From contig NZ_CP020038.1 in assembly GCF_002157225.2 (NCBI RefSeq), forward strand, positions 1 to 64,000: 64,000 bases of DNA. Direction: 5' to 3'. The translations under genes and the position numbers were made by a program. Source of the stretch: Agarilytica rhodophyticola. GTDB lineage: Bacteria > Pseudomonadota > Gammaproteobacteria > Pseudomonadales > Cellvibrionaceae. This document shows positions 1 through 11,036 of the stretch, in pieces; position 1 is the stretch's first letter, and each line of letters begins with the position of its first letter. The notes under the pieces were generated by a model, which ran no database searches, had not been told where the DNA came from, and worked only from the letters and a program-made list of their open reading frames with translations.

Positions 1-19
1 ATATATGAAAGCTTTGGAT

Positions 20-1552
20 CTAGGTGGTCAAAATTCTCAAAAGATTCTTAATATCTTCTTTTATATCAGCATCAGACTCCAACAGCTCTTTAATTTTGCG
101 GCAAGCATGCAAAACTGTAGTATGATCCCGCCCTCCGAATACCTCACCTATTTCAGGAAGACTATGATTAGTTAGGTCTTTAGCCAAATACATAGCCACT
201 TGTCTAGGCCGGGCTACAGACCTACTTCTTCTCTTAGAGTGAAGATCAGACACCTTTATCTTATAATATTCAGCCACCACACGCTGTATATTATCGGTGC
301 TTACTAAGCGATCTTGCAGTGCCAATAGATCTTTCAGCGCCTCACGGACTAAATCTACTGATATCTCTCGATTTGTAAAATGAGCGTTAGCGATAACTCG
401 CTTAAGAGCACCTTCCAATTCGCGCACATTAGAGCGTATGCGCTGGGCAATAAAAAAAGCGGCATCGTTAGGGAGATTCATCGCAGCTTGGTCAGCTTTC
501 TTCATCAAGATTGCTACCCGGGTCTCTAACTCAGGTGGCTCAATAGCTACAGTAAGCCCCCACCCAAAACGCGACTTTAACCGCTCTTCCAAACCATCTA
601 TTTCTTTTGGATAGCGATCGCACGTTACAATAATCTGCTGCCCGCCTTCTAAAAGCGCATTGAAAGTATGAAAGAACTCTTCTTGTGAACGTTCTTTGCC
701 AGCAAAGAATTGAATATCATCAATCAACAACGCATCAACAGAGCGATAGTAACGTTTAAAATCGTTAATAGCGTTTAGCTGCAATGCCTTAACCATATCA
801 GCCACAAATCTTTCGGAGTGCAGATATACCACCTTAGCGCCAGGCTTACGCTGGCAAAGGGCATTACCAACGGCATGCATAAGGTGAGTTTTACCCAAGC
901 CTACGCCACCGTATATAAATAAGGGGTTATACGCACCACCTGGATTTTCTGACACCTGAGTCGCCGCAGCTAAGCCTAATTGGTTAGATTTACCAACAAC
1001 AAAATTCTCAAAGATAAAATTCGCATTTAAATTCGATTTGTGCTCCAAGCCCCCTTCCACATCCGACTTATTAACGCGGGTACGGGTTTCAGATACATCA
1101 TAATTAGAGGACGAATTGGATTCACGTTGCGATGGTTTATTAGCAGGGTTAAGAATAGAAATAGAGTTGGCCTGTAAACCAGGTTCCTGAGTTGGCGACG
1201 GAGGCTCAGGAATCAAGGGTGGTGCAGCCGCCTCTTCCTTCTCTGAAGGCGCAGTAGTCTCTTCATTTTGGCGAGAGAATGATTTAGGGCTTTCAAAGGC
1301 AGCCGCTTTCTTGGCAACCACTATTTCAAGGGCTGTTTTGACAGTAGAACTACTGTCATTAATTAAGTCTTCTATTCGACCCTTATATTTATCGTTCACC
1401 CAATCCAATACAAACCGATTAGGTGCTATAAGGCGCAACAAACTTGCATCCACCGCTTCAGCACGAAGAGGGCGAATCCACGTGTTAAATTGCTGCGAAG
1501 GCAATTCATTTTGCAAATGAGAAATGCAGTAATCCCAAACAGAATGTGGCAA
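20..1552 (-). CDS. dnaA: Chromosomal replication initiator DnaA
   Basis: DnaA binds DnaA boxes at oriC, melts the origin as an ATP-bound oligomer and loads the helicase. The 510 residues show the usual order: domain I at about 1-80, a long Pro/Ser/Glu-rich linker at about 85-165, the AAA+ domain with Walker [10 protein letters not shown] at 215-223 and Walker [10 protein letters not shown] at 275-283, and the C-terminal box-binding signature [15 protein letters not shown]. The start is TTG: an in-frame TAG lies two codons upstream, so no longer form is possible, and the N-terminus aligns naturally with the family. It is divergent from rpmH across a DnaA-box region, as in Pseudomonas. The gene expected downstream (dnaN) would lie beyond the left edge. 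Confidence 0.98.
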   Translation of the reverse strand: MPHSVWDYCISHLQNELPSQQFNTWIRPLRAEAVDASLLRLIAPNRFVLDWVNDKYKGRIEDLINDSSSTVKTALEIVVAKKAAAFESPKSFSRQNEETTAPSEKEEAAAPPLIPEPPSPTQEPGLQANSISILNPANKPSQRESNSSSNYDVSETRTRVNKSDVEGGLEHKSNLNANFIFENFVVGKSNQLGLAAATQVSENPGGAYNPLFIYGGVGLGKTHLMHAVGNALCQRKPGAKVVYLHSERFVADMVKALQLNAINDFKRYYRSVDALLIDDIQFFAGKERSQEEFFHTFNALLEGGQQIIVTCDRYPKEIDGLEERLKSRFGWGLTVAIEPPELETRVAILMKKADQAAMNLPNDAAFFIAQRIRSNVRELEGALKRVIANAHFTNREISVDLVREALKDLLALQDRLVSTDNIQRVVAEYYKIKVSDLHSKRRSRSVARPRQVAMYLAKDLTNHSLPEIGEVFGGRDHTTVLHACRKIKELLESDADIKEDIKNLLRILTT

Positions 1553-2132
1553 TTCCTAAAACCCCAATAAATAAAAGCTTACGAAGCTCAGATGATAAAA
1601 AGAATGGAAATTTGGCAGTGCAGAAATCCGTGCCATTACCTTGTACGGCGACCGACAATTGTACTCTCGTCCCACAATTTTATCCACAGACATTAAGCCA
1701 AATATGGCTATTTATCTGCAAATATAAATAAAAAAATCTTGTTAAACCAACAACATAAGAATAGAAGGAAAATTCAATTAGGTATTTATTCACATGCCAT
1801 TTTTATTTTATTTTTTGTGGATAAATCTGTTGATAAAATATTAATAAATTGTTTTTAAAAAGTGTATTTTAAAAAGCCGACGGTCCAAAGCTCTTATTAC
1901 ACAAGGGCCTGACAGAAAAAGAGTGTTTTTTAAACAGTAAATAAAATTAATGCAAATTAAAATTGATTTTGTGTACAGAGTTCTATATCATCCCGCGTCC
2001 TTTAGAGCGCTGCATATTTAAGCTTTTATCTTATGTGCGCAAACAGTACCCAGTTTCTGCCAGACAAAAACTGGAATATAATACGCCCCTTGTGGTTTAA
2101 CCCTTAGTACACACTTTGTAGGTGATTTTGAA
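1553..2132. other. oriC: dnaA-rpmH intergenic region, probable oriC
   Basis: This 580-bp AT-rich gap lies between divergent dnaA and rpmH. It holds exact TTATCCACA boxes at 1680-1688 (plus) and 1816-1824 (minus) and a TTATTCACA box at 1786-1794 (plus), which fits the relaxed TTATNCACA consensus. A very AT-rich stretch at about 1795-1870 could be the unwinding element. In Pseudomonas the functional origin is in this same gap. A second box cluster lies at 6001-6599, so which one fires is not settled by sequence alone. Confidence 0.75.
2077..2082 (+). promoter_or_regulatory. Probable -10 box of the rpmH promoter
   Basis: A perfect TATAAT lies 50 bases before the rpmH start. The hexamer 17 bp upstream (TTTCTG at 2054-2059) is a weak -35. 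An inverted repeat with arms CCAGTTT (2050-2056) and AAACTGG (2068-2074) spans the -35 and spacer, so a regulator could bind there. Sequence match only. Confidence 0.5.
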
Positions 2133-2267
2133 ATGAAAAGAACATTTCAGCCAAGTAATTTAAAGCGTAAACGCACTCATGGCTTCCGTGCTCGTATGGC
2201 TACCAAAGGCGGCCGTAAAGTTTTGGCACGCAGACGTGCTAAAGGTCGTAAGCAACTCGCCGCTTAA
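2133..2267 (+). CDS. rpmH: 50S ribosomal protein L34
   Basis: This 44-residue, Arg/Lys-rich protein begins [19 protein letters not shown] and ends GRKQLAA, which is the standard L34 sequence and length. L34 binds 23S rRNA in the large ribosomal subunit. It is the first gene of the rpmH-rnpA-yidD-yidC-mnmE run, starts 31 bases before rnpA, and is preceded by a good -10 box. Confidence 0.98.
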   Translation: MKRTFQPSNLKRKRTHGFRARMATKGGRKVLARRRAKGRKQLAA

Positions 2268-2297
2268 TATAATTAATCTCTGGAGTTATAGTTCCTT

Positions 2298-2687
2298 TTG
2301 CGCAAGGAATTCAGTTTTCCCAAGTCTTTAAGGCTGCTTAACTCCAGTGATTTCTCCCCGGTATTCGATAAACCTTCATTTAAGGTTCATCATCCTCAAT
2401 TTCTCCTCCTCGCAAAATTTAATAATTTAAACCATCCTCGTTTAGGCATTGTCGTCGCCAAAAAGAATATCCGCTTAGCTGTGAACAGAAATAGAACTAA
2501 GAGATTGATACGAGAGACTTTCCGTAATAAACAGAACAATCTTCCAACAATAGATGCTATAGTGCTCGCGCGCAGGGGTAACGAAGAATTGCTAAACGAA
2601 CAGATACTGGAGATATTAGAGGGGATATGGCGTCGTGCAGCCAAAAAAGCTCAGAAAAACAATCCTCCGAAAGAACGGGAGCGTTGA
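2298..2687 (+). CDS. rnpA: Ribonuclease P protein component
   Basis: RnpA is the protein cofactor that helps the RNase P RNA remove 5' leaders from pre-tRNAs. The 129 residues carry the family signature [17 protein letters not shown] in the middle, preceded by [12 protein letters not shown]. The start is TTG at 2298, with TGGAG 12 bases upstream; no upstream ATG fits the frame as well. The 3' end overlaps the annotated start of yidD by about 60 bases in another frame, a common arrangement that suggests translational coupling. Confidence 0.96.
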   Translation: MRKEFSFPKSLRLLNSSDFSPVFDKPSFKVHHPQFLLLAKFNNLNHPRLGIVVAKKNIRLAVNRNRTKRLIRETFRNKQNNLPTIDAIVLARRGNEELLNEQILEILEGIWRRAAKKAQKNNPPKERER

Positions 2688-2908
2688 TTTCTTGCGTGCT
2701 CGTTCCCATAAAGTTTTACCAATACCTAATAAGTCCCTTATTAGGTCCTCGATGTCGGTTTGAACCAAGTTGCTCAAATTATGCTGAACAAGCTATCAGA
2801 ACCCACGGCATAATTCGTGGAATAGGCTATGCGCTCAAACGACTTATCAAATGTCACCCTTGGCACCCAGGTGGTTTCGATCCAGTGCCGACAAAGGAAA
2901 GACAGTAA
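2627..2908 (+). CDS. yidD: Membrane protein insertion efficiency factor YidD
   Basis: YidD is a small inner-membrane-associated protein that aids insertion of proteins by YidC. The diagnostic segment [22 protein letters not shown] is followed by the conserved [14 protein letters not shown]. At 93 residues with this ATG it is slightly long. The first 20-odd residues are polar and unlike the family, so translation may start at TTG 2684 (overlapping the rnpA stop) or GTG 2696. Identification is secure; only the start is uncertain. Confidence 0.93.
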   Translation: MASCSQKSSEKQSSERTGALISCVLVPIKFYQYLISPLLGPRCRFEPSCSNYAEQAIRTHGIIRGIGYALKRLIKCHPWHPGGFDPVPTKERQ

Positions 2909-2947
2909 ATACACAAATTTTTGATTATTAATGGGTAGTGATTCAAG

Positions 2948-4636
2948 ATGAATTGGTTACGCAACGCCTTGATTGGGGGCATTTTAGTTGTTGTTTTTTT
3001 GCTATTTATTCGCTGGAACGAATTCCAGGAAAATAAAGTCGCCATAAATGCAGCTTCCCAAGAAACCATTACTGCAGATGCAGATATACCAATTGAAAAC
3101 AATGCTATAGAAACCCCTAGCGCGGTAGCAGCTTCTGATGAAGATATTCCTTTAGCGCCGAATCAGGCTGATCAGAGCCTACAAGATGATGATCAACCAG
3201 CCAAAAGTACTGCACTTATTAAAGTAGATACTGACAGTTTCCACATTTTGATCGATCCCAAAGGTGGCGACATTGTCAAAGTATCTCTAGCGAAATACCT
3301 AGCCGACATCGAAGATAAAGAAAGCTCTTTTATTCTACTCAATCGCAGTGCTTCTCATACCTATGTTGCAGAGTCGGATCTTGTCGGTCCCAATGGCACT
3401 CATACTGCAAAAACAGGCAGACAACTATATAGCAGTGCTGCCACTAGCTACCAACTAGGCGAAGGCCAAGATGAATTAAGCGTCGATTTAACATTGGTCC
3501 AAAATGGCGTAGATATAACCAAGCGCTTCACTTTTAAACGGGATTCCTACCTGATACAAGTAGAATACATAGTGAACAACCGCTCCAGTGAAACCTGGAA
3601 GGCCGCTATGTATGGCCGTATAAAACGCGATGGTTACGAGCCTCCTTCCGAAACCGGCTTTGGTGTGCAGCCTTATCTAGGTGCCGCTATCACTACCGCT
3701 GAAACAAACTACAAAAAAATAGACTTCGAAGATATTGACGAAGGCAAGATTGAGCACAGCAATAAAGGCGGCTGGGTGGCAATGATTCAGCACTACTTTG
3801 TCAGTGCCTGGGTACCTAACCCGGAAGACGAAAACAAATATAGTCTGCAAAAAAGCGGCAATAAAAAATACTACCTGATGGGATACACCAGTCCACTTTA
3901 CTCTGTGGCTCCCGGTCAACAAGAAACAATCTCTTCTTCTTTTTATGTCGGTCCCAAAATTATTAAGAATCTGGAGAAAGTCTCTCCACATCTAGATTTA
4001 ACTATCGATTTCAGCTGGCTCTGGTTTATCGCTAAGCCATTATTTCTTGCTTTAGACTTCATCCATGGCTTTGTCGGCAATTGGGGAATCGCCATTATTC
4101 TACTGACTTGCCTGGTCAAAATTATCTTCTTCTATCCCTCTGCAATGGCTTATCGATCCATGGCAAAAATGCGCAAAGTGATGCCACTTATGCAAGAACT
4201 TAAAGAGCGCTATGGTGATGATCGTCAACGTATGGGCATGGAGACCATGAAGCTTTATAAAAAAGAAGGGGTGAATCCTCTGGGTGGATGTTTGCCTATG
4301 TTGTTGCAAATGCCAGTATTTATCGCATTGTATTGGGCGCTTATGGAAAGTGTTGAATTACGACACTCTCCTTTCTTCTTTTGGATTGTGGACTTGAGCA
4401 TTAAAGATCCTTACTTCATATTGCCACTTATCTTTGGCGCCAGTATGTTCTTCCAACAAAAGCTCAACCCACCGCCAACAGATCCTATGCAGGCGAAGGT
4501 AATGCAGTTGATGCCTATTTTCTTTACTTTCTTATTTATGATGTTCCCAGCAGGCTTAGTACTATACTGGGTAACAAACAATGCTCTATCTATTACCCAG
4601 CAATACATTATTACTAAGCAAATAGAAAATTCATAA
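2948..4636 (+). CDS. yidC: Membrane protein insertase YidC
   Basis: YidC inserts and folds inner-membrane proteins alone or with SecYEG. The 562 residues have the Gram-negative layout: an N-terminal membrane anchor at about 5-22, a large periplasmic beta-supersandwich domain, and the conserved C-terminal membrane core with [39 protein letters not shown] and [20 protein letters not shown]. The length is normal for gammaproteobacteria. It ends two bases before mnmE, indicating one transcript. Confidence 0.98.
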   Translation: MNWLRNALIGGILVVVFLLFIRWNEFQENKVAINAASQETITADADIPIENNAIETPSAVAASDEDIPLAPNQADQSLQDDDQPAKSTALIKVDTDSFHILIDPKGGDIVKVSLAKYLADIEDKESSFILLNRSASHTYVAESDLVGPNGTHTAKTGRQLYSSAATSYQLGEGQDELSVDLTLVQNGVDITKRFTFKRDSYLIQVEYIVNNRSSETWKAAMYGRIKRDGYEPPSETGFGVQPYLGAAITTAETNYKKIDFEDIDEGKIEHSNKGGWVAMIQHYFVSAWVPNPEDENKYSLQKSGNKKYYLMGYTSPLYSVAPGQQETISSSFYVGPKIIKNLEKVSPHLDLTIDFSWLWFIAKPLFLALDFIHGFVGNWGIAIILLTCLVKIIFFYPSAMAYRSMAKMRKVMPLMQELKERYGDDRQRMGMETMKLYKKEGVNPLGGCLPMLLQMPVFIALYWALMESVELRHSPFFFWIVDLSIKDPYFILPLIFGASMFFQQKLNPPPTDPMQAKVMQLMPIFFTFLFMMFPAGLVLYWVTNNALSITQQYIITKQIENS

Positions 4637-4638
4637 AC

Positions 4639-6000
4639 GTGAGCCACTACCACCCAGATACAATTTGCGCCCTGGCAACTCCGCCAGGACGTGGTGGTAT
4701 TGGCATTGTTCGAATTTCAGGTCCTGACAGTCTTAAGATCGCTCAACACATCCTAAAATTTACACCAAGAAAACGCTTTGCCCACTACACAGATTTTCAT
4801 ATTGGTGGAAAAGTATTAGATCAAGGGATTGCCCTCTTCTTCCCTGGCCCCCACTCTTTTACAGGTGAAGATGTAGTTGAACTGCAAGGACATGGCGGCC
4901 CTGTCATCATGGATATGATCCTAAGTGAAATATCTGCTCAAGGCGCGCGTCTAGCTAATCCAGGAGAATTTTCTGAGCGAGCATTCTTAAATGACAAGTT
5001 GGATCTTGCCCAAGCAGAAGCGATAGCGGATCTCATCGATGCTAGTTCCCAACAAGCCGCAAAACGGGCGATAAACTCACTCAAGGGTGAATTCTCAAAG
5101 AAAATTGAGGGTATCGTTGAAAAACTCATACACCTCAGGATGTATGTTGAATCAGCTATCGACTTTCCTGAGGAAGAAATAGATTTCCTCAACGATGGCA
5201 AAGTCGAGGGGATGTTAACGGATATATTGGCCCTGACCGATGATACCCTGCGTGAAGCCCAGCAAGGTGTGCTGCTGCGCGAAGGGATGAAGGTGGTGAT
5301 TGCAGGAAGACCCAACGCAGGTAAGTCCAGCTTATTGAATCAACTAGCGCAGAGGGATTTGGCAATTGTTACCAATATTCCTGGCACTACACGTGACGTC
5401 CTCAGAGAGCATATTCATATCGATGGTCTACCGATTCATATCGCTGATACAGCGGGCTTGCGGGAAAGCCCCGACCAAGTAGAACAAATAGGTATAGAAA
5501 GGGCTTGGAAGGAAATCGAAGAAGCTGATCGCATCCTATTGATGATCGACAGCACAGATCAAGAACAACTTGATATCAACAAGCATTGGCAACAATTACT
5601 TGATAACAAGGCATATGCCAGCAAGTTAACCATAATCTACAACAAGATAGATCAATCCCTCCTCGACCTTGCTAAGGATGATAACGACAATAAGATAATG
5701 GCCATATCGGCACTTACGGGCGATGGAATAGACGAACTCAAGCAACATCTCAAAGCAGTTATTGGCTATGAAGGCACTACCGAAGGCAGTTTCAGCGCGA
5801 GACGTCGACATATAAACGCCATTGAGAAGGCCAAAGATTATCTCACTAACGGACAGCAACAATTAAGACAAAATGCAGCCGGTGAGCTTCTTGCTGAAGA
5901 CCTCAAATATGCCCAGAACCACCTTAACGAAATCACTGGAAGCTTCACTCCTGACGATTTACTAGGCAAAATTTTCTCAAGTTTCTGTATCGGAAAATAA
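4639..6000 (+). CDS. mnmE: tRNA modification GTPase MnmE
   Basis: MnmE with MnmG makes the carboxymethylaminomethyl modification on U34 of certain tRNAs. The protein begins [22 protein letters not shown], has a G domain with P-loop [12 protein letters not shown], the switch GTTRDV and DTAGLRES, and NKID for guanine recognition. It ends in the conserved CIGK, whose cysteine is characteristic of the family. The 453-residue length is normal. The GTG start immediately follows the yidC stop. Its partner mnmG lies downstream, separated by a 600-bp DnaA-box region. Confidence 0.98.
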   Translation: MSHYHPDTICALATPPGRGGIGIVRISGPDSLKIAQHILKFTPRKRFAHYTDFHIGGKVLDQGIALFFPGPHSFTGEDVVELQGHGGPVIMDMILSEISAQGARLANPGEFSERAFLNDKLDLAQAEAIADLIDASSQQAAKRAINSLKGEFSKKIEGIVEKLIHLRMYVESAIDFPEEEIDFLNDGKVEGMLTDILALTDDTLREAQQGVLLREGMKVVIAGRPNAGKSSLLNQLAQRDLAIVTNIPGTTRDVLREHIHIDGLPIHIADTAGLRESPDQVEQIGIERAWKEIEEADRILLMIDSTDQEQLDINKHWQQLLDNKAYASKLTIIYNKIDQSLLDLAKDDNDNKIMAISALTGDGIDELKQHLKAVIGYEGTTEGSFSARRRHINAIEKAKDYLTNGQQQLRQNAAGELLAEDLKYAQNHLNEITGSFTPDDLLGKIFSSFCIGK

Positions 6001-6599
6001 TTTCTTTTCCACACTCCTGATATCCTCTTTTTTCACGCCTAATTTACCACTTCATAAATACAGCTAAGTGCACATTTAAATTACACCTTATCCCCCACTT
6101 AATCACAGCGAAATATATTTTCCTACACTTTATCCACAACTTACCAAAGTTCATTTTTTTACCCACACCTTATAATCAAAACACACACACCTTGTGGATA
6201 TTACTGTTAACAATGGAATTACTTATGTGCATAAATTGTTAAAACGTACCGTAATATTCCGTATTTTAAGCTGTGAACAGTATCTGTGGATAAATTAGCT
6301 CAATTTCCTCGATGGGATAAGTCACTCTTTTATTCACAACAAAAACGCAACAAAAAAGCAGCTAGTAAAATAGATATACAGCAATTATTTTCTCAATAAC
6401 TATCTGATTTTTATAAGGTTTTACTAGTTACACACAGGTAGGAAGTACACTAATAACTATAAAAAACATAATATAAAACCCTATATACATATACCCATAA
6501 CACTATTTTGATTAATAAATAATTCTAAAAATTTCAGTTCTTTTCTCATTCCATCATCTCTATAATGCTTGCCTATTTTCTTTTAGCACCACTATATCT
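6001..6599. other. mnmE-mnmG intergenic DnaA-box cluster
   Basis: This 600-bp gap is strongly AT-rich and has no credible ORF. It holds more DnaA boxes than the dnaA-rpmH gap: TTATCCACA at 6130-6138 (plus) and 6285-6293 (minus), TTATGCACA at 6226-6234 (minus), TTATTCACA at 6330-6338 (plus), and a one-mismatch box at 6193-6201 (minus). In Escherichia coli the origin adjoins mnmG, so this could be a second or the real origin, a DnaA titration site, or a DnaA-controlled promoter for mnmG. Confidence 0.65.
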
Positions 6600-8498
6600 A
6601 TGGACTACCCAACACATTTTGATGTCATCGTAATCGGCGGTGGACATGCCGGTACCGAGGCTTCTCTTGCTGCTGCAAGGATGGGAAGTACTACCTTATT
6701 GCTGACACATAACATCGATACGCTGGGTCAGATGAGCTGTAATCCTGCAATTGGAGGAATAGGAAAGAGTCATCTTGTTAAAGAGATAGATGCTCTTGGT
6801 GGTGCTATGGCATTAGCCACTGATAAAGGTGGTATTCAATTTAGGGTGCTAAACAGCCGCAAAGGCCCTGCCGTTAGGGCTACTCGCGCTCAGGCAGACA
6901 GAGTGCTATACAAGGCTGCTATACGAGAAATACTTGAGCACCAGCCTAACCTTCATATTTTCCAACAAGCCGCTGATGACCTGATTGTTGAAGGTGATCA
7001 AGTCCGAGGTGTAGTTACCCAAATGGGCTTGAAGTTTTATGCTCCCAGTGTGGTATTAACTGCAGGTACATTCCTCGGCGGCAAAATTCACATAGGTATG
7101 GATAATCATTCTGGAGGGCGAGCAGGTGATCCCCCTTCTATCGCCTTAGCTGATCGCTTACGTGAATTACCCTTAAGGGTTGATCGACTTAAAACCGGCA
7201 CACCTCCGCGGATAGATGCGAGGTCGGTGAATTTTGAGGGCCTCGAAGAGCAGTGGGGAGATAAAATAGACTCCACCATGTCGTTTATGGGATCACTCGA
7301 TGATCATCCTAAGCAAACCTGCTGTTGGATTACCCACACCAGTAGCGAAACACACGATATTATCCGCAGTGGCTTTGAACGCTCACCAATGTTTACAGGA
7401 GTGATCGAAGGTGTTGGTCCACGCTATTGCCCTTCTATCGAAGACAAAGTAAACCGCTTTGCCGATAAAGATAGCCATCAGATCTTTATTGAGCCGGAAG
7501 GACTTAATACCACAGAGTTATATCCCAATGGCATTTCCACTAGTTTGCCGTTTGATATCCAGATGCGTTTTGTCAGATCTATAAAAGGCTTTGAAAATGC
7601 ACATATTGTGCGGCCCGGCTATGCCATAGAATATGATTTCTTTGACCCTCGTGATCTAAAGTACAGTCTTGAGACACAAAGCATCCAAGGTTTATTTTTC
7701 GCCGGTCAGATAAACGGTACCACCGGTTATGAAGAAGCTGGTGCTCAGGGCCTGGTTGCCGGTGCCAATGCATCTTTGCGCGCCCAGGATAAAGATCCAT
7801 GGTGTCCTCAGCGAGATCAGGCCTATATGGGGGTACTGGTAGACGATCTGATTACCATGGGCACCAAAGAGCCCTACCGTATGTTCACCAGCCGTGCGGA
7901 GTATCGCCTTCTACTTCGTGAAGATAACGCGGATATGCGCCTCACGGAAAAAGGGCGCGAATTAGGTTTGGTCGATGATCTTCGCTGGCAAGCGTTTATT
8001 GACAAACGCGAGGCAGTTGAGCGTGAAACTCAGCGTATGAAGTCTACTTGGATACAAGCAGGCAGCGAAGAAGCGGCTGAACTGGAGAAGAAAGTATCAT
8101 CTCCCTTAACACGGGAATATTCATTGATGGACTTGCTTAAACGTCCAGAGCTTAGTTATTCCGATTTAGCCTTTCTTAAGGGGGAAGGTATAGAAGATTC
8201 ACAAGTGGCCGAGCAAGTCGAAATATCTGCAAAATATTCTGGTTACATCGACCGCCAGCAAGAAGAAATAGAACGCCTGCATAAGTACGAAAATACACCG
8301 ATACCCAGTGACTTTGAATATAGTACAGTCGAAGGGCTATCAAACGAGGTAAAACAGAAGCTCAGTGATGCACGTCCACAGACGATTGCTCGAGCATCGA
8401 GAATTCCTGGCGTCACACCCGCAGCAATTAGTTTGCTATTGGTCTATCTTAAAAAACGTGGTCAGCTAACTAACGCCAAGAGCGCTATTACGGGTTAG
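6600..8498 (+). CDS. mnmG: tRNA uridine-5-carboxymethylaminomethyl enzyme MnmG
   Basis: MnmG (GidA) is the FAD-dependent partner of MnmE in tRNA wobble-uridine modification. The dinucleotide-binding motif [14 protein letters not shown] sits at the N-terminus, followed by [17 protein letters not shown]. The family signatures [11 protein letters not shown] and [16 protein letters not shown] are present, and the C-terminal helical domain that binds MnmE ends in the expected helical segment. The length of 632 residues is standard. It is seven bases upstream of rsmG. Confidence 0.98.
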   Translation: MDYPTHFDVIVIGGGHAGTEASLAAARMGSTTLLLTHNIDTLGQMSCNPAIGGIGKSHLVKEIDALGGAMALATDKGGIQFRVLNSRKGPAVRATRAQADRVLYKAAIREILEHQPNLHIFQQAADDLIVEGDQVRGVVTQMGLKFYAPSVVLTAGTFLGGKIHIGMDNHSGGRAGDPPSIALADRLRELPLRVDRLKTGTPPRIDARSVNFEGLEEQWGDKIDSTMSFMGSLDDHPKQTCCWITHTSSETHDIIRSGFERSPMFTGVIEGVGPRYCPSIEDKVNRFADKDSHQIFIEPEGLNTTELYPNGISTSLPFDIQMRFVRSIKGFENAHIVRPGYAIEYDFFDPRDLKYSLETQSIQGLFFAGQINGTTGYEEAGAQGLVAGANASLRAQDKDPWCPQRDQAYMGVLVDDLITMGTKEPYRMFTSRAEYRLLLREDNADMRLTEKGRELGLVDDLRWQAFIDKREAVERETQRMKSTWIQAGSEEAAELEKKVSSPLTREYSLMDLLKRPELSYSDLAFLKGEGIEDSQVAEQVEISAKYSGYIDRQQEEIERLHKYENTPIPSDFEYSTVEGLSNEVKQKLSDARPQTIARASRIPGVTPAAISLLLVYLKKRGQLTNAKSAITG

Positions 8499-8505
8499 GT
8501 TTCGG

Positions 8506-9156
8506 GTGGGAAGAGAATCGACATTTGCAGATGTGCTTGCGCAAGGCTGCCTTGATATCAATTATCCACTTGAATCCTCTAAGATTTCCTTGTTGCTGGA
8601 TTATCTTGAGCTTTTAATTAAGTGGAATTCTGCTTACAACCTATCCGCAATTCGTGATCCTGAGCAGATGTTATATAAACATCTGCTCGATAGCTTAAGT
8701 GTTGCCCCTTTTGTCGAAGGTAGCTTAGCGAAGCATTTTATTGATGTTGGCACGGGTGCCGGTTTACCTGGAATCCCATTAGCCATATGCTATGAGGATA
8801 AACAGTTTACCTTATTAGACTCTGCTGGTAAGAAAACTCGATTTTTGCAACAGGTTGTACATACTTTGGGCTTAAAGAATGTCAAGGTTGTTAATACGAG
8901 AGTTGAAAGCTATGTACCCGAGCAAGGCTACGATGTGGTCATTAGCCGCGCTTTTGCTTCACTAACGGATATGATTCAATGGTGTAAACACTTGCTTACA
9001 CCGGATGGCCAGTTTTGGGCGATGAAAGGCGTTTTTCCACAAGATGAGTTGTCTGATGTAGAAAAACACTATATGGTCGAGTCCTGTTCAAAACTGCAGG
9101 TACCCGGCGACGTTGGAGAACGTTGTCTGCTGATCATAAAACCCAAGGTTTGTTGA
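8506..9156 (+). CDS. rsmG: 16S rRNA (guanine527-N7)-methyltransferase RsmG
   Basis: RsmG (GidB) methylates G527 of 16S rRNA with S-adenosylmethionine. The SAM-binding motif FIDVGTGAGLPGIPLA and the downstream SRAFASL signature identify the family; 216 residues is typical. Translation starts at GTG 8506, seven bases after mnmG, so the two are co-transcribed. The linkage mnmG-rsmG-parA-parB is conserved around many bacterial origins. Confidence 0.97.
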   Translation: MGRESTFADVLAQGCLDINYPLESSKISLLLDYLELLIKWNSAYNLSAIRDPEQMLYKHLLDSLSVAPFVEGSLAKHFIDVGTGAGLPGIPLAICYEDKQFTLLDSAGKKTRFLQQVVHTLGLKNVKVVNTRVESYVPEQGYDVVISRAFASLTDMIQWCKHLLTPDGQFWAMKGVFPQDELSDVEKHYMVESCSKLQVPGDVGERCLLIIKPKVC

Positions 9157-9245
9157 TGTTTCATGATCACTCCTGATTGGAGTCTAAAAAGTGCTAACCA
9201 ATGTCAACAGACTCTAATAACACTGAAATTTCTTAGGGCCAAAAT

Positions 9246-10043
9246 GTGGGAAATATTTACGCAATAGCTAATCAAAAAGGTGGCGTTGGAAAAACCACTT
9301 CTTGTGTGAATCTAGCGGCGTCTCTGGCAGCAACAAAACGCAAAGTTCTCCTTGTCGATCTCGATCCTCAAGGTAATGCCACTATGGGAAGTGGTATTGA
9401 TAAAAACGGCTTGGAATATACGGTTTACGATGTCCTGATGGACACTGCCCGCACTGAGGGCGCAATGCAAAAATCACCTGAAGGCCACTATTTAGTATTA
9501 CCTGCTAATAGCGATTTGACTGCTGCTGAAGTAGAAATGCTAGCGCTTGAAAATAAAGAGCACAGGCTGCGCAATGCCCTACTAAGTGTAAAAGATAAGT
9601 TCGACTACATTCTTATTGATTGTCCACCGTCTCTGAATATGTTGACAGTCAATGCCCTCGCTTCCTGTGATGGTGTCATTATTCCCATGCAGTGCGAATA
9701 CTATGCCCTTGAAGGCCTATCAGCCTTGGTCAATACTATTAACACAATACAGAGTGTGCTGAATCCCGATCTGAAAATTGAAGGTATTTTACGGACCATG
9801 TACGACCCGCGAAATAGCTTAACAGGCGATGTGTCAGCACAATTAGCGGCCCATTTTGGGGATCGTGTTTACCGCACGTGTGTGCCGCGCAATGTGCGTC
9901 TAGCTGAGGCGCCGAGCTTTGGAATGCCGGTCATATCCTACGATAAGCATTCTAAGGGAGCACTCGCTTATATTGCATTAGCTGGTGAAATTATTCGCCG
10001 CAACGATGCCCCCAACCCTGAGCCTCTCGCTACCGCAAGCTGA
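9246..10043 (+). CDS. parA: Chromosome partitioning ATPase ParA (Soj)
   Basis: ParA is a deviant Walker-A ATPase that binds DNA non-specifically and moves ParB-parS complexes to segregate the origin. The protein begins NIYAIANQKGGVGKTTSCVNLAA with the signature lysine of the KGGVGKTT motif, then VDLDPQGNAT and a Walker B region DYILIDCPPS. It has 265 residues, normal for the short chromosomal type without an N-terminal HTH. The start is GTG 9246; an overlapping ATG at 9244 is out of frame. parB follows after 69 bases. Confidence 0.97.
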   Translation: MGNIYAIANQKGGVGKTTSCVNLAASLAATKRKVLLVDLDPQGNATMGSGIDKNGLEYTVYDVLMDTARTEGAMQKSPEGHYLVLPANSDLTAAEVEMLALENKEHRLRNALLSVKDKFDYILIDCPPSLNMLTVNALASCDGVIIPMQCEYYALEGLSALVNTINTIQSVLNPDLKIEGILRTMYDPRNSLTGDVSAQLAAHFGDRVYRTCVPRNVRLAEAPSFGMPVISYDKHSKGALAYIALAGEIIRRNDAPNPEPLATAS

Positions 10044-10112
10044 TTGCGTTGGCGAGATCAGCATAAAATAAAAGGTATCCTCTTAAAGGTTCTACTTGGT
10101 TAAGGTTTTTAT

Positions 10113-11036
10113 ATGGCAAAACGCAAAGGACTAGGCCGCGGCCTCGATTCTTTAATTTCTGGTGCGACAGGTGTTTCCAGCGCGGAGGCCATTCGCTCGG
10201 CAACCGAAGCCCTTAAAATTAAAGATGACGACAGTAAGGTCGTAGATGGAGAGTTAAAACATCTTCCTGTTGAGTTTTTGCAGCGGGGTAAGTACCAACC
10301 TAGGCGAGATATGTCGCCTGAAGCGCTGGAAGAATTATCTCAGTCCATTAAAACTCAAGGGGTAATGCAGCCAATTGTTGTGCGGCCCATTGGCAAAGAT
10401 AAGTATGAAATTATCGCCGGTGAAAGGCGTTGGCGAGCGACGCAACTTGCAGAGCTAGATAAGATTCCTGCGGTGATCCGCGAAGTTCCCGATGAAACTG
10501 CTATTGCTATGGCACTTATCGAGAATATCCAACGTGAGGATCTCAACCCTGTTGAAGAAGCAACAGCTCTTAAGCGCCTGCAAGAAGAGTTTGAACTAAC
10601 GCAACAGGAAGTCGCTGAAACGGTGGGGAAATCAAGAACAGCGATTACTAATTTACTTCGCCTACTCAACCTGACAACAGAAGTGAAAACTTTATTGGAA
10701 CATGGTGATCTGGAAATGGGGCATGCACGTTGTCTACTCACTTTAGAAGAGGATCAACAGCGTGAAGCTGCACGGATTATTGTTTCCAAGAGTCTTTCGG
10801 TTCGTCAAGCTGAAGCATTAGCGAAAAAGATTCAAGAAGACTCTAAGTCGGATAATAGTAAACCAGAGAAAACTAGCCCGGATTTAAAAAACCTTGAGGA
10901 AGGTCTTTCTGAACATGTAGGTGTGCCGGTGATGGTTCAGCACAGCGCTAAAGGGAAAGGTAAGTTGGTGCTCAAGTATAACAATTTAGATGAGCTTGAC
11001 GGCATTCTTGCTCATCTTAAATATAAGCAGGAATAA
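10113..11036 (+). CDS. parB: Chromosome partitioning protein ParB (Spo0J)
   Basis: ParB binds parS sites, spreads along DNA as a CTP-dependent clamp, and is the cargo adaptor for ParA. The N-terminus KRKGLGRGLDSLI is typical and is the segment that stimulates ParA. The CTP-binding region contains QPRRDMSPEALEELSQSI and the GERRWRA box, then the HTH TQQEVAETVGKSRTAITNLLRLL and a C-terminal dimerisation domain. No full parS palindrome was found in the window. A stem-loop overlaps the stop codon. Confidence 0.97.
   Translation: MAKRKGLGRGLDSLISGATGVSSAEAIRSATEALKIKDDDSKVVDGELKHLPVEFLQRGKYQPRRDMSPEALEELSQSIKTQGVMQPIVVRPIGKDKYEIIAGERRWRATQLAELDKIPAVIREVPDETAIAMALIENIQREDLNPVEEATALKRLQEEFELTQQEVAETVGKSRTAITNLLRLLNLTTEVKTLLEHGDLEMGHARCLLTLEEDQQREAARIIVSKSLSVRQAEALAKKIQEDSKSDNSKPEKTSPDLKNLEEGLSEHVGVPVMVQHSAKGKGKLVLKYNNLDELDGILAHLKYKQE

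Noticed and set aside
1546-1731. Plus-strand frame in the origin gap
   Set aside because: Overlaps the DnaA-box region and the dnaA start; no ribosome site or recognisable domain.
9157-9172. Possible parS site near parA
   Set aside because: TGTTTCATGATCA keeps only part of one half of the parS palindrome; the other half is absent. The TGTTTCACA at about 12952 is also only a half-site.
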